From assembly GCA_947179485.1 (NCBI GenBank), contig OX359249.1:50851402-50915401 (forward strand): a DNA stretch of 64,000 bases, written 5' to 3'. The position numbers were made by a program, and so were the translations under genes. The notes beneath the pieces were generated by a model. It worked only from the letters and a program-made list of their open reading frames with translations. It was not told the origin of the DNA and did no database searches. This DNA comes from Allacma fusca. Its lineage: Eukaryota > Arthropoda > Collembola > Symphypleona > Sminthuridae. Shown one piece after another: positions 25,723 through 37,937 of this stretch. Each line of letters begins with the position of its first letter. Position 1 is the first letter of the stretch.

Positions 25723-28068
25723 CTACTTATTCATTGACTTCAGTTGGTTCATCGAAAGCTTATTAGTTTGGTTTCTCGATGCGGGATTAATAGTAAGATC
25801 ATCGATGGAAAAGTTCAAATCAGACCATGTTGTTCCCTGTAAAATAAAGTGCAAAATACCATTGAATTGGCTACACATACAAAACCAATATTTTAATCCT
25901 TCAAATATAGCACAGCCAACCTGCAAAGAAGTAGATTGCTTGTTTGGAATCGCAGAGTTGTTATTGATATTATTTGACTGGACGTTGGATTTCATGACTG
26001 GTTGGAGAATACTATCAAACGATTGCTGAAATAGCTGCTGCTGTTGATTATTATGAAAGTTTTGTAAATGCAGGTTTTGCTGCGATATAGGTTGCAAGTT
26101 ATCCGGTATTAATCGTTCATTTATCACATTTCCCGTTGTAGGGTTTAATACCGAATTATTAAACTCAAGTCCACCTAGCCCCAGCAAGTCCATCTGATTA
26201 TCCGAATTCGTTGCCTCATTTGTAGTTAGCGGTAAACTTAAGCTTGGATTAGTTGTAGGTAACGATAGTGCTTTCACTTCTCCAATCAATGGTTGTGTTT
26301 TTGATTGAGCAGTGCTACCACCACTGCTACTAGTACCACCTGCACCAAAAGCTGCTTGAAAATCGACTGCAAAAAAGTCATCTCCACTTCCAACGCCGCC
26401 TGCAGTAACTTTAGCAGCATTTGACGACGAAGCAGTTTTAAAATCTCCGAAATCTTCTCCTTCCCTTGGATTAAAATCATCTTCTCCGTTGGATGACTTC
26501 GTTTCGTTAAACACTATTTTTCTTGTAGAATCTTTTTTTGGCGATGGAGTGGAAAATTGGGGAGATTTCGGTCTTCTGTCAATTATTTTGTGAAACTTTT
26601 AGACTTTTGACGGATATTGAAGAATAATTAAAAATAAAATTCTTTAATTTAACTACGGCAGTAAAATCGTTACCCTAACTCTTCTCCTACATCATCGAAA
26701 TCAGAACCTGTAGATCCCCATCTTGAGGTTGACATCATTCGATCGGACCCTATGCCAACATATTTATCGCGATTCTTCTTGGCTTTCTTTCGATCTTCTC
26801 TCAATTTTTCTTCGTCCTGGGGGGCAGCAAAAATATTATTGATCCAATTACTTATTTCTAAACATTATCGATTATAAACATTATTTACTTTTATAATTTT
26901 CTACTGTAAAATATGATTCTTACTTGCACAAGTTCTACAATTTCTTTAGCCTTCACTCGAACATTCATTTCACCGTCTTTTGTCACTTCAGGAGGAATGA
27001 TGGAATTGATTGAGAAGCCTGGTTCATACACGACATGATACTCAGTTAAGCTCCTCAGTTCATAAATACGGTCCTGCGTGGCTCGTATAACACGATCAGA
27101 CCCATTCAAAAGCAAGTGATGTAGCAACAATAAACTCTGAAATCATCAAATATCGTGTTGATTGATTACTGACGACTAAACAGTTCAAATATGAAGTTCC
27201 TGCAACTGTTTACGCTCCAGTTTTAGAACTCTTTATCTACCTTGTAAATTCTCCGCGGACTTCTTTTATTCTCAGCGATTCTCTTCCAAAGCATACCCAT
27301 GACTTCTGGGAATTGATCATAACTAAACGTAGCTTGAGACAGTTCATGCTTCATGGTTCCTGCAATACGAAAATTCCCAATTAAAAAATAGTAATTTTAG
27401 AAACAGCTTGTCTGAGATCCCCTCGTTAAATAGTTCCCAACAAGAAAAGCACAAAATAACTCAAAACGCTACATTACTGTAACAAGATCTACAGTACTTA
27501 AGCTTGTAATCAATTTTAAAAGATATCCGAAAATAAATTATACTTCAATCAAATCCATATAATCCTTTATTAATTGTAGGTTCTTAGGATATGACTTTTA
27601 AAATCTACCTGTAGGTCCCCAAGCTTCATCGTTAGTTGCTTCTCGTACTTTGGCCTCTATTTCAGTATAATTCATGACGACATTCGTCCTGAAATAAAAA
27701 TGAAACTAATTATGGCAATTTTCGAAAGCCGCAATAATCCAGGGAATCAGATACGTACATTTAAACTGCAATGAAAGGCTTATAATAAGTTTTAATATGT
27801 AGTTCACATTGTCAAACAAATGACAAAACTGCTGCTATTGTTGAACATTAAACGAAGCGTGTAGTAATTTAAAAAAGGCTTTGTAAAACCATCAGCATAC
27901 TAATCGTTCGTAGACGCTACACAACTAACTAACAAACATAAATTGTGATAATTATTAATCATTGGTACACCAAAATAAGCTAGAACTTTAGAATTGAAAG
28001 GTATTGAGAGTGAAAAATATGTTTGACATGACTTACACTTTATCAGCTAATTCCCGTACTTTCCACAT
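25723..28068 (-). CDS. lqfR: EpsinR / clathrin interactor 1 (liquid facets-Related), ENTH-domain adaptor
   Basis: Clathrin adaptor of the trans-Golgi/endosome. The ENTH domain binds phosphoinositide and SNAREs, and the unstructured tail binds AP-1/GGA ears and clathrin. Seven coding exons with agreeing phases: 28068-28037, 27688-27609, 27359-27241, 27136-26924, 26816-26674, 26575-25921 and 25836-25723, giving 451 aa. The ENTH domain starts MWKVRELADKV and continues NVVMNYTEIEAKVREATND, GMLWKRIAENKRS and NGSDRVIRATQDRIYELRSL, then the basic KLREDRKKAKKNRDKYVG. The tail has GEDFGDFK, an AP-1 ear-binding type motif, an LLGLGG clathrin-box-like motif and a Gln/Asn-rich stretch. The last exon (TTWSDLNFSIDDL...KLSMNQLKSMNK) matches the family's conserved C-terminus. 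Odd point: the ENTH loop after RSLTEYHVVYEPG carries about 12 extra residues (FSINSIIPPEVTKD region). It is shorter than human CLINT1 (about 625 aa). Confidence 0.93.
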
Positions 28069-30109
28069 AATTTCCGCCGTGAGGTGGTTGGTCCTAATCC
28101 GTAAGCGTAAGGGCTGCTAGTAAGGTTGAAGGAAATTTATAAAAGGAATGGAAATGGGTAAAAAAAAGTGTAAAATGTGGCACTTTGTAAGGTGTCGTCC
28201 GTCAAGTATGCAAATAGAAGAGTAATCAACTTGAAGAATTTACCAAGTCTGCTCGAATGAAAGTGAAAGTGAGGGGACATAAATGCCTGATTTTAAAAAA
28301 AATCCTCTGTACATACTTACTTAACGACAAGTGACAAGGTGCCTTCGGAATGGGATCAAGCAAAGTATTCACACAAACTAAATATTCATGGGAAATACGA
28401 AGAGCAGGCTGAAAAAAACCAAGAGTTGCTAATAAAAGTTAGCGTATTATGAAAGAATCGTCAAGTGTATTTTAATTCTGAAATGGGATAATAATTGCTG
28501 CAGTAGAAAAAGTATTTTTAATTGAGGTGAAAAAAATGTTGAGCAAGAAGTAGAATGACGTGGAAAAAGCAAGACCCACCTACCGAGACCAATCTCCTCT
28601 TCAATCACACAACGGCCTATAGTCAGACCTTCTTTTTCAAAACGTGAATCCATCCGCCCCAACGAATAGAAAACCCTCAAGACCGCTATAGGAAAAACGA
28701 CGAGGGAAACACTACTAACTGTACTAACACTACTAACCCTTTAGGCATACATAACATTCCAACCACAGCACAGTTCAGCACAGGCAATGAGTGAATGAGG
28801 CAAAGCATGCTGATATCGCTCATATCTCCCTACCTATAATGTAAGCACTGTAAGCAGGCCTTCTCCTCCAATATTCTAATAGCCAGATTTATTTCCCTTC
28901 TGTATTTGTTTACGTCCCAATCCTAATAAATTCACTCATTTCACGATTTCACTCTTCCTCACCCACTGTTTAACAGTTGAACGGTGAGCCCATAATCTGT
29001 TATTTTTTTACTCTTTCTCATACCCCACAATCACACTTCTCCTAAACCCAGTGGAAAGGTCTAGTCTGAAACATCCATTATTCATACGGGGTTAAAGTAG
29101 ACCTTGGACAGTAATAACGTAATAAGAGTATTTTTAAGTTCCGCTCATTTGCCTCGTACTTTTCAAAGCGCCACTGGTGTTTAGTCCTTTAATGGGAGAC
29201 GAGACGAAAATAGCATATTGGTTGAAACTTGAATAATTGAAACATATGCGATATAGCACATGCGATGATGAATGTACAACAATGCCGCAGCATCAACAGC
29301 CGTACTTATTTGGATATTGGGTATGCATAGTATGTTCAATGTTGTTAGTGAATACAGGATGTCGCCAACAGGCATGTGTCCCTTCCAAGTTTCCCATTAA
29401 CGACCTCCTGAAATCAAAAGAAAATGGACCCCTAGGGCTATTTTGTTAATCGATCCTTAAATAGGTACCATACAACCACTCCAATGAAGACGTTAGAGTT
29501 GAAGGAGCTTATTTAATTTTTTTGGGAACATTCGGGAAGTAGGATATCCGACCAGGTATGACGATTTAGACGCAAGCAATTCTGGAGAGCCTCGCCGATA
29601 AGGAGTAACTGGGGTAGCACTAAAGGAAGTTTCCAATAATTATCCTTTGAGAGGTTGAAGCGATCTTTGCAAATCAGAAATTCGAGAGATGGTAGAGACT
29701 TCAAGTAACCCCGAGGATTGAGTCTGGATGACCCTTTTGTGGAAAACAAATTGCAAATCGAACATTGGCTAAATAAATCAGCGCCATCGCTTCAAGTCCT
29801 CCGAATATGTGTAAGAATTATTAAAACCGAATGGATTGTGGTTGGTTTTGGGGCAGAACGAGTTAAATAGAAATGAATAATTGTAAGTGCCACTGGGTTT
29901 ACTGTGAATAGAAAGTCTAAATTTGTAAGAATCTGGATGTGTAGTGATTTTAAGGTCAAGGAGAGTGTATATCTGACGAAGTAAATTCAATATCTGGGTC
30001 CATATTAGAGAATTCGTCTAAAGGAAAAGATCACGAATCTGAAAGAATGATTGCTCGCTGACGTGTAGTTATCGTCGGAGATATTGAAGGTCAAAGGCAA
30101 AGATGGACA
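28069..30109. other. Upstream of epsinR, no recognised gene
   Basis: This should contain the epsinR promoter and 5' UTR. The start codon follows CGGCGGAAATT on the minus strand. The ORFs at 28447-29990 are short, overlap on both strands, and have no recognisable domain. Confidence 0.4.
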
Positions 30110-31575
30110 AAGTATTCGCATACCTTAAAGCCTACATATTTTTAGGTTCTTACGTACAACCTACATTTTAGCCTACATAAATCACACCCGAGAGTTGACC
30201 CTACCTACAACCTACATACATCACTCCCGAGCAGAGATGCGCCCGTTACGTTACTTTTACCCAACAATAACGGAATAACGCCGTTTTTTAACGTAACGGC
30301 CTATATTTGGAGCAGGCAATAACGTAACGGTAACGGAACTAGGGTGTGCTAAACATTTATAGGAATAACTAGCGTTCCAGCGTGTGCAAACAAAACGATA
30401 TTGTAACGTAACGCAACGCTATCAAATAAATATGTGCATGTACATATTTATTTTTGCATTACGCATTGACATCTATTATTGGCTTTGCTTGGAGTAACTG
30501 TGCATGCAAATAAACGGGGGATATACATATTAAAACTTTAGTTGGATGTGGACACCCTCATCCCTGAGCATCATTATGTACGTTATTGAAAACATGGTAA
30601 AGTTCCAATAGGAAGTTTTTGACCCTTTATTTTGCTCAACCCACACGCTTTTGCTAAAAAAACGATGTGTGATCGGCTTACGAATTAAGTTTTGGTTCTA
30701 ACGTAGAGTTAGTAGATAAGAACTAACCATGGAGAATACTGCTGCTATATAGTAAAAGGAGAAAAGTGAATTTGAAAAAAGGACAAATGTTCAGATTACC
30801 ACACCGGGTAGTCGGGATGCGGATCACATTGCAGGTGAATCAAGAAGTACACAGAAACTATAAATTGCCTTTTCGCTACATTTTCTGCATACCAGGTACG
30901 TCTGGCAACACTAGTTGTTTGACATTTTAGTTTATAACGAGCGGACAACGATAACGGAAAGTAACGGCTATTTTATATTTTTTAATGGTAACGAAAATTA
31001 ACGCTGGAGTATTACCGTTGTCTTGTAGTAACGGAACGGTAACGCTGAATTTTTCATACGATATTTAGTAATGTAATGATAATTAACGACAATTTTAAAA
31101 CCTATCGTAATAGTGTAACGTAACGAAACGAAACTGTGGATGCGCATCTCTGCTCCCGAGATTTGTCCCTACCTACAAAAACATACCTCTTTGTCGTAAC
31201 TGATTCATACCTGCATAACTAAAATGAAATTATGCAATCATTCATTGTAATTACTGCAAACGAATTGAAATCGTTTGCACTGCAGCACGTAAACAAAAGT
31301 AACAAAACATATGTATATATGTGAAAGAAAGTGTAGATGGGGCTTTTATTCAGCGTTTTTGAATACGAAAGGTTCGAAAAAACATACATACATTTTCATG
31401 CTTAAGTACCTACCTTTTTTATGTAGGTACGTACTGATTATTCCCAGCATACATAAATTGCATATTTTTTTCCCTCGAAATATACAGCCTACATACAAAT
31501 GCCTACAAAATATGTGAAAATTTGAGCATAGCCTACAATTTTGCCTACTTGTAGGCATACATGTAGGGTATGCGC
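30110..31575. repeat. Older CCTACATA-rich inverted-repeat element, split by a hAT insertion
   Basis: CGCATACC near 30118, with CCTACATA-like words to 30225, mirrors 31490-31575 (GCCTACTTGTAGGCATAC, then GGGTATGCG). A second, younger element (30232-31152) lies inside it. Boundaries are approximate and no target duplication was found for the outer element. Confidence 0.45.
30232..31152. mobile_element. hAT-type non-autonomous element, GTAACG words
   Basis: An exact 8-bp duplication CTCCCGAG flanks the element (30224-30231 and 31153-31160). Perfect terminal repeats CAGAGATGCGC. Both ends are packed with TAACG/GTAACGG words (30250-30420 and 30940-31135), mostly in one orientation. It is 921 bp long and has no transposase. 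Confidence 0.85.
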
Positions 31576-32678
31576 CCACCTTTGACTCAAAGGTCAAGTT
31601 CACCAGTATGAAATTTTAATTGTGGACAGGAGGTTCGCGTGAGAACTTACCTTTCTCACTTGCGCTTACTCACAGTCAGTCTCGCTCCTGGGTTCATTTT
31701 AATGACAGATTGTAGTACCCACCACCGCATGTCGGAGTTTATTGACGATTTTTTAGCATGTGCTGGTAGCTGGTACAAGAAAAACAAATTTGGCGTTGGA
31801 ATTTTTGAAATTCACGCATAATGTAGGGAGAAAACGCGGGTTTTATGATTTTTGTTAGGCTTTTTTTCGGGAGATGTATTTACATTTGGAAAAAATGATC
31901 TATCTCAAATTTGTCTAGGGAATAAAAAGAACGTTTGGAAAGATATCTCAAAACAACAGGTTTTTCACATTGTTTCGAGTTTTTTTTCAGTGAGGGATTT
32001 TCAGAGATTTTATGAATGGTTTTGGAAGGTACTACATAGGTCATTACGTAATTAGTATTATGTTCAAAAAAGTATGTAAATTCAATGTAATAAAAAGCAA
32101 CGCTGCGACGGGTTCCTCACACACAGCTACTTTTCCCCACTACTTCATGTCCCTCTGGTCCTTAATTCCTTGCCAACTATTTTGCAGGGGAGGTCAACTA
32201 CATAAATACTAAAACAGGAGTTGTAATCCAGTGCAACATTGCAATTACGTTTCTATTTTAAAGCATCGAAATTTAATAACGTAAATAAGTAACTGCTTGA
32301 ATCCTGTTCACACTAATACTTAAGTACCACAGTCTTTCAATAGTTCTGCATGTGTGATTAGGAGAGGAAGCAACGCTGACGGAGGACGGCAACTAATTGT
32401 AAGCAACGACCGCTTCACACATAATAACTAAGCTACGACAAATAGTCCCTTTTGTTTACATCCATTGTTTCGAAAAGATTGTGGCCAAACGTTAGACAGA
32501 GACCATATATTGTACATACATTTGTATCCAAAGTTCCATGTCAAAATTCGAAAATCGCAGCAGATTACACGGATTCATTAAAATGTACCCTTCAGCTAGT
32601 TTGGCCACCTCAGGTTTTCTATTTAGAAACCTGATTACAACCGTCACCCTTTTTTCACTGATTAAACCACTATGAGGC
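31576..32678. other. Stretch without recognised gene
   Basis: AT-rich. The ORFs between 31639 and 32212 are short and lack motifs. No element ends are seen. Confidence 0.45.
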
Positions 32679-33065
32679 CAGGGGCCAGATTTTTGTAAAT
32701 CTCCCTGGAAGATCATTTCTGATTTTCCCTGCTGAATATTATCTGCCTGCTGGGAGGCCCTCAACGATTTAAAAAATTTCTGGTGAAAAAAAGGTCAACG
32801 AATTTCAAAATCCCTGTTGGCAAAACAAATTGCCTACAAGACGTAAAATCCCTGCCAAATTAGGCCAATCAATCTAAAAATCCGTTTGAATAACAAATTC
32901 CCCTGAAACACGCCAACAAATTTGAAAATCCCTGTCAAAAAAAGGTCAACGATTTTTAAAATCCCTGTTAATAAAAGGAAATCCCTTCCCTTTGAGATTT
33001 TCCCTGCTAGAAATTTTTTTCCCTGAGAAGAATCTTCCCGTCTTCCCACAAAAATCCGACCCCTG
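32679..33065. mobile_element. hAT-like MITE, AAATCCCTG words
   Basis: 387 bp with ends CAGGGGCCAGATTTTTGT and the complement of CAGGGGTCGGATTTTTGT. A 7-bp direct repeat ATGAGGC lies immediately outside (32672-32678 and 33066-33072). Seven is one short of the hAT standard, perhaps through a small deletion. The interior is a run of degenerate units built on AAATCCCTG plus AAAGGTCAACGA, and the repeated word CCCTG is the complement of the element end CAGGG. A truncated relative is at 36628-36790. Confidence 0.7.
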
Positions 33066-33796
33066 ATGAGGCTTACCTATTTTCCGACAAGTTAGGATTT
33101 CAATTTAAGAGCAAGGATCACTCTAACCTTATTTGTTAGTACGTTTTCACTGATTTCAAAAATCTGATTTATATAAGCCATGTCGTGTCGTAAACGTTTA
33201 CTATTTCAGACCATTTATTTTTATTTACCGCCGAAAACTAATTAATTTGCAGTCCTAACTACAGGAGTGTATTCCATATATAATACACATTGTGTTGATC
33301 CAACCATTTTTGTTGATGACTCGTGATGCGCGAGACAACTAAAAAACCATTCCCTCCGTTCACCCCGTCCTTTACCATTACCTCCTGCAAGGCTTTTGGT
33401 ACGTAGATGAGAATCCAGCACACACTGGATTCTAGAACTGTTGTCAATCCCATCTTCCATCCCATGTTCTCTGCCTCGTTGGTTTTTGCCTCTGTAAGGC
33501 TGTTAGTTTTTGGTTGGCTTTCTTCGGAAATTTTATCCACTCCATCCATTTACATTATTTATTTTGCATTTTTATAATAAAGAAGGAGCAAGGACCCACA
33601 CTTCCCCTGTACTTCGCGGATAATCCCTTAAAATAAAAAGGGTTGCTCGAGGAATTTATAAAAACCGTCTCTACACGGTTTTATTACCCATCATCCTCAA
33701 CTCGTTAAGGTGCTGGGTAACCATACCTGTCCTGCTTTTTGTCTGCATTCCAACCCCACGTAGTTTGATAATTTAGGTTTGATTGTGTATTTAAAC
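33066..33796. other. Stretch without recognised gene
   Basis: A minus-strand ORF at 33259-33549 has mixed composition but no recognisable motif or splice context. I do not call it a gene. Confidence 0.4.
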
Positions 33797-34815
33797 CAGG
33801 GCTGAAGTATTCGAAAAATATGAATACAATTCCGACTAAGATTAATCCTAACGGATTCCAATCCCAATTCAAATATATAGCACTGCACAGCCAACTATTG
33901 TTGGCTAAGCAAGGCAAATGTAAGTTGCGATGACAGTAAGTAAATAGTTACATGCAATAGCTAGCTGCGCAGTTCTATGGTCGCCAATGCGTCTAGACCG
34001 CGCGAATATTTGATTCTTACCATCACGGACACTATCACTATCCACTCGTTCAACTTAGTAGAGAGGATTTGTTTCATAAAATTAAAATTCCACTCCAGTT
34101 TATTCAAATATTTTCTATAAATTCCAATATAATTCAAATACTTTAGATGTTAAATATTATTACCTGGAGGTACTAGAGCCCCGAAAAATATCGTAACTTT
34201 ACAACTAAATTTAAGTCAGAAAATATCTAAATTCGGTAATTATGAATGCAAAGAAGCCAGGGGATATGCCAGACCATTTTGTAAAGGCATGACTTCTTAA
34301 TCTACACAAGTAACATAACCGCATATGACTTGTTGATTCACCGTTTTCCAGTGATACTGTAGTAGTAAAAATGCCTACATTAATTGTTTGAGAAGTGGGC
34401 TGCATGCTATTTCCCCTGAAAAACCTAGATCCATTTTTTCTACATCAGAAAATTACTTACAAATGAATTGATTGCCTAGATTGCAGCGAATTCGTTTCCA
34501 TAAAACAATTAATGTCGTTGCTCTGCGTCATGTTGTGGAGTGTGGAGTCAAACGTACTCCCAAAGTATTCCAACGAGTAATTTAAAAAAAATCATGTAAT
34601 GGCTAAGAAATAACTGTTGTTGAAAAAATTTTGTTGTTTGAATTTAAGTGATAAACTTCAATATGTCAGGATTTTTCGGATACCTAAGCATATACTTTGG
34701 ATACTAATTGGAATACAGATATTTTTTTCAAAATACCTAGATTTAAATTCTTGAAAAAATACATTAAGAATACCAAAAATAAGGAATTAAATGCTGATTC
34801 ACATGACCAGACCTG
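33797..34815. mobile_element. Probable hAT-like element with GGAATAC/ATTCAAATA words
   Basis: The ends CAGGGCTGAAG and the complement of CAGGTCTGGTC lie just inside near-identical 8-bp repeats ATTTAAAC (33789-33796) and ATTTAAAT (34816-34823). The interior repeats ATTCAAATA, GGATAC and GGAATAC words. A CTAG-family MITE (33882-34073) is nested in it. The imperfect duplication makes this less certain than its neighbours. Confidence 0.5.
33882..34073 (-). mobile_element. ~190-bp MITE copy (CTAG-end family), inverted
   Basis: Reverse-oriented relative of 7376-7574. It shares AGCACTGCACAGCCAACTAT, TTGGCTAAGCAAGGCAAATG and the CAATAGCTAGCTGCGCAG segment, and ends AGTAGAGAGGATT. It interrupts the hAT-like element 33797-34815. 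Confidence 0.6.
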
Positions 34816-34924
34816 ATTTAAATTAAATTATATATGACAATGAATGAATTATAAGATAGTGTGTGTAACATTGATGCGGTTCATTGCGTTTACCGTTTCC
34901 AAATCTCATCTTGCTCCCTGACGC

Positions 34925-35353
34925 TAATGTTAGGGAAATCCCTCTTCTTACAATCCCAATCCCTATTCAATCTCGATACCTCATTACACACTCCGTCCCA
35001 ATCATTCTATGTACCATAGAGAAAACTCCCAATCTCTCTGATGCACACACACACTCCTGATAGTCAATCCCACTCAATCTCACGCGCTGCGCGCGCATGC
35101 GTACATACCGCGCCAATTTTAAAAAGCGCCTCTAATTACTTTAATTTAATTTAATTAACTAAATTAATTGAATTAATGTGGTATAATTTCTGATCATCAA
35201 TCCCACTCAGTTTTCCACATATTTGCGTCAATCCCACTCCGTCTCAATCCCTCTGCACATTCAAATAGTCAATCCCAATCCCACTCCCAATCCGTCCGGA
35301 CTGATGTTTTTGTCAGTCCGTCCTGTGAGCTGCTCGGGATTTCCCTAACATTA
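34925..35353. mobile_element. Non-autonomous element, CAATCCCA words, 8-bp duplication
   Basis: An exact 8-bp duplication CCTGACGC flanks the element (34917-34924 and 35354-35361). Perfect 18-bp terminal repeats TAATGTTAGGGAAATCCC. The interior repeats CAATCCCA/CAATCCCAC in the same orientation from end to end, with a GCGCGC-rich palindromic centre near 35085. It is 429 bp. The duplication size suggests hAT; the TA start is atypical. Confidence 0.8.
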
Positions 35354-35511
35354 CCTGACGCTATCTTTCTTCTATACTTAACCGCCAGCTTAATTCTACC
35401 CACCATAAAAATCATCGCTACGCGATAATTTGAGGTTTCGAGGTTTAAGATTCTGTAATACTTTCGACTCTTCCCCCTCACCCCAAAGGCACAGAATGTT
35501 GTCGTTATATA

Positions 35512-36094
35512 ATAACTAGTAAAAGCCCTGTGCTTCACAGGGGCAATTACTTGAGAATTGCCAATTAATATTCATTGCCTAATGATATTTATAGGGGATA
35601 CAAAGATGAAATGTGTGAATGTTAAGGCTTGTAATTAAAAAGTAGTGAGCAAATAGCTTCAGCAATACAGTATTTGAGAATTCAAGTGACGTGAGTATAA
35701 AGTGTAGCAATAAGTAGTTTCCACAAATTGCATTTGCTTTTTCCTAATAGGAATCCCACACTTATGTGTACAAAATTCAGTCACTAAAATTCTCCTCTCC
35801 TCAAATTCTTCAGTGCTGTAACCGAACGTAGTTTTTCTCACTACCAGACTTAATTTAATCCACACTTTATGATTTATGGCTAAAGTTTATAATAATCCTT
35901 ATAAATTAATAGCCTAGGCATGGAGTTTGTGGCTATTAAAATTTCGCGCGCTACTGTTAAAATAAGCGCGAAAGATTTAGGTCTCCACGACTTGGCTTGA
36001 TTCCTAAGACATTTAGCCTCTACACCCACACTCACACTACCATCTCTCCAAGTATGTAATTGTCCCTGTGAAGCACAGGGCTGTTACTAGTTAT
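35512..36094. mobile_element. TIR element with hairpin-forming ends (CCCTGTGCTTCACAGGG)
   Basis: The terminal repeats ATAACTAGTAAAAGCCCTGT and complement are mirrored at 35512 and 36094. Each end contains its own palindrome CCCTGTGCTTCACAGGG. The 583-bp interior is AT-rich without a transposase. The target duplication is not clear. Confidence 0.7.
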
Positions 36095-36409
36095 GATTAA
36101 TGCTTTTAAGCGCTAATCTAAAATAAATTACTTTATATTGTGCGCTCTACTGACAATAAGCTTCCAGTAGACTGCAAGCAGTTGGTACACAGCCAAGAAG
36201 CACAGCGAGCTGAAACTCAGTCGCAGAGGAGAGCTTTTTCAGCTCGCTCAGCTCGCTCTGCTTCTCTTCTCGGATTGCTTGCTTGGTGTATAGTGTATAT
36301 ACCACCAGCTTGCTTGGCTATATAGTGAAAGAGTATACTACATATCGGCTATAGTGAAATGAGCGCGCCAAGGTTTAAATTAACATACAAAGTGGCCAGT
36401 AATATAGAG

Positions 36410-36627
36410 ACTAGAAAGGTAGCCCGCTTCGCTGGTCAATGCAATCCTCTCTTCTAATTTGAAAGAGTGGGCCCGGTGGGCCGTCTACGTCTTGGAATAA
36501 TACGGATTTGATATTCAAATTTATTCAGTTACTCAACGCGGCTTAGATACAGCTACGACAAATTGCATTTACTACCTTCCCAATTACAATTTGCCTTGCA
36601 GAGCCAGCAGGTGGTTGTGCAGTGCCA
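36410..36627 (+). mobile_element. CTAG-family MITE copy (forward), interrupted at its 3' end
   Basis: ACTAGAAAGGTAGCCC starts the copy and GGTTGTGCAGTGCCA is its last recognisable segment before a CAGGGGTCGG element begins. It is about 90 percent alike to the complement of 37938-38190, so 36410 and 38190 form long inverted arms around a 1.3-kb centre. This could be one composite element or two independent copies. Confidence 0.65.
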
Positions 36628-36790
36628 CAGGGGTCGGATGTTTGTAAATCTCCCTGGAAGATTATTTCTGAATTTCCCTGCTGAATCAAATGTCCCTGCA
36701 GGGAGGTCCTCTACGATTTCAAAAAACCCCGCTGAAAAAGAGGTCAGCCAATCTAAAAATCACTGTTTGCCTAAAACATTTCCGTGAAAC
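36628..36790 (+). mobile_element. Truncated copy of the CAGGGGTCGGAT MITE
   Basis: Begins CAGGGGTCGGATGTTTGT and continues with the same TCCCTGGAAGAT, TTTCCCTGCTGAAT and GAGGTC order as 32679-33065. It lacks the right end and is inserted in the CTAG-family copy to its left. Confidence 0.65.
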
Positions 36791-37129
36791 TCTGTACTGC
36801 TCATTGTTAGTGTGGTTGCCAATCTCTCAAAATCTCCCCAAAAATTAACTGTAGTTTTCTATTGTAATGTAATAATAAACTACTGATGAAAAACTATCCT
36901 CCAGACCATAAATCATTTGATTATACGCAGCATAGAGTTCAAGCGCTACTACTGTAAGTACTATATTGGGCTTCCCTATTTCATTTTTCCTCTATTAATT
37001 CCAAACCGACGTGTCTCTCTATGCGTTCATATTCCTACCACAACTACGACGAGTACTGTACTCCGTACAATAGCCAATAAGTATGAATGTGATTGTGTAA
37101 GGGCAAACTAAGTGATCTTTATTTGCTTA

Positions 37130-37460
37130 AGTTGGCAACATGCACGGGACGGGACAATTTCGGAACAAATATTAATCCCACATTTTGCCAAGTTATTGCA
37201 GGACTGGATGGGACAAATATTTTTGCCCCCAGTTACTTCAGGTCGGGATCGGCAAAAAAATTATTTGTGCCTCGAGATATTTCAGGACGTGATCGGCACA
37301 AATATTTTTTTACTGAGTTATTTCAGATCATGGTCGGGACAAGCTAATTTGTTTTTCGGGAATCATCTGCGGGACAAATAGTTTTCCAAGGTTTTCGGGA
37401 CTGGGAAGAATATTTTGCGGGACGAAATTTTTTACTCCAAGGATTTCGGAATCGGACGGA
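37130..37460. repeat. Degenerate ~60-bp tandem repeat, GGGACAAATATTTTT words
   Basis: Five or six diverged units alternate GGGACAAATATTTTTGCC with a TTATTTCAGGACGGGATCGG segment. The wording resembles the GGGACA-rich hAT elements at 44.5-46.1 kb, but no CAG ends or 8-bp duplication were found. The overlapping ORFs at 37093-37381 come from the repeat. Confidence 0.65.
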
Positions 37461-37937
37461 ATTTTCTGCTGGAGAAATAGAAATCCAAAAACATGTCATA
37501 TAAACAACAAATTTGAAGCTGCTCCAAATCAGTTTTGTGATGACAGTTAATAAAAGTCAGGGACAAAAATTTGATCGACTTGAAATTTGTTTGTCATCAC
37601 CAGTTTTCACACATTGTTAGTTGTATGTGGCATTTGCTGGAGCTACATACGTCGGGGAAAAATAAATTTCAAAATTGCTGATACCGACCAGCAAGGTAAA
37701 TTAATTGAGGAGAGTAACTCAATATTTACTACCAACGTTATTTTAAGGAGGTTTTCAGCGGTTAAGTTAAATGAATTAACTTCACGCGGAAATAATAAAC
37801 TACCTCCATCTATAGATAAAACATTGGGCATGGGCAGGGCCTTTGGAAATTTTTCAAGAGCGATCAACCATTTTTTTTGGTGTAATGTAATTTAAACTAT
37901 TTGAAATGAGTTGTACTACTGGAATAATTCTCTTATA

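Noticed and set aside
25700..26029. Plus-strand ORF opposite the last exons of epsinR
   Set aside because: Antisense shadow of the splice-supported minus-strand gene.
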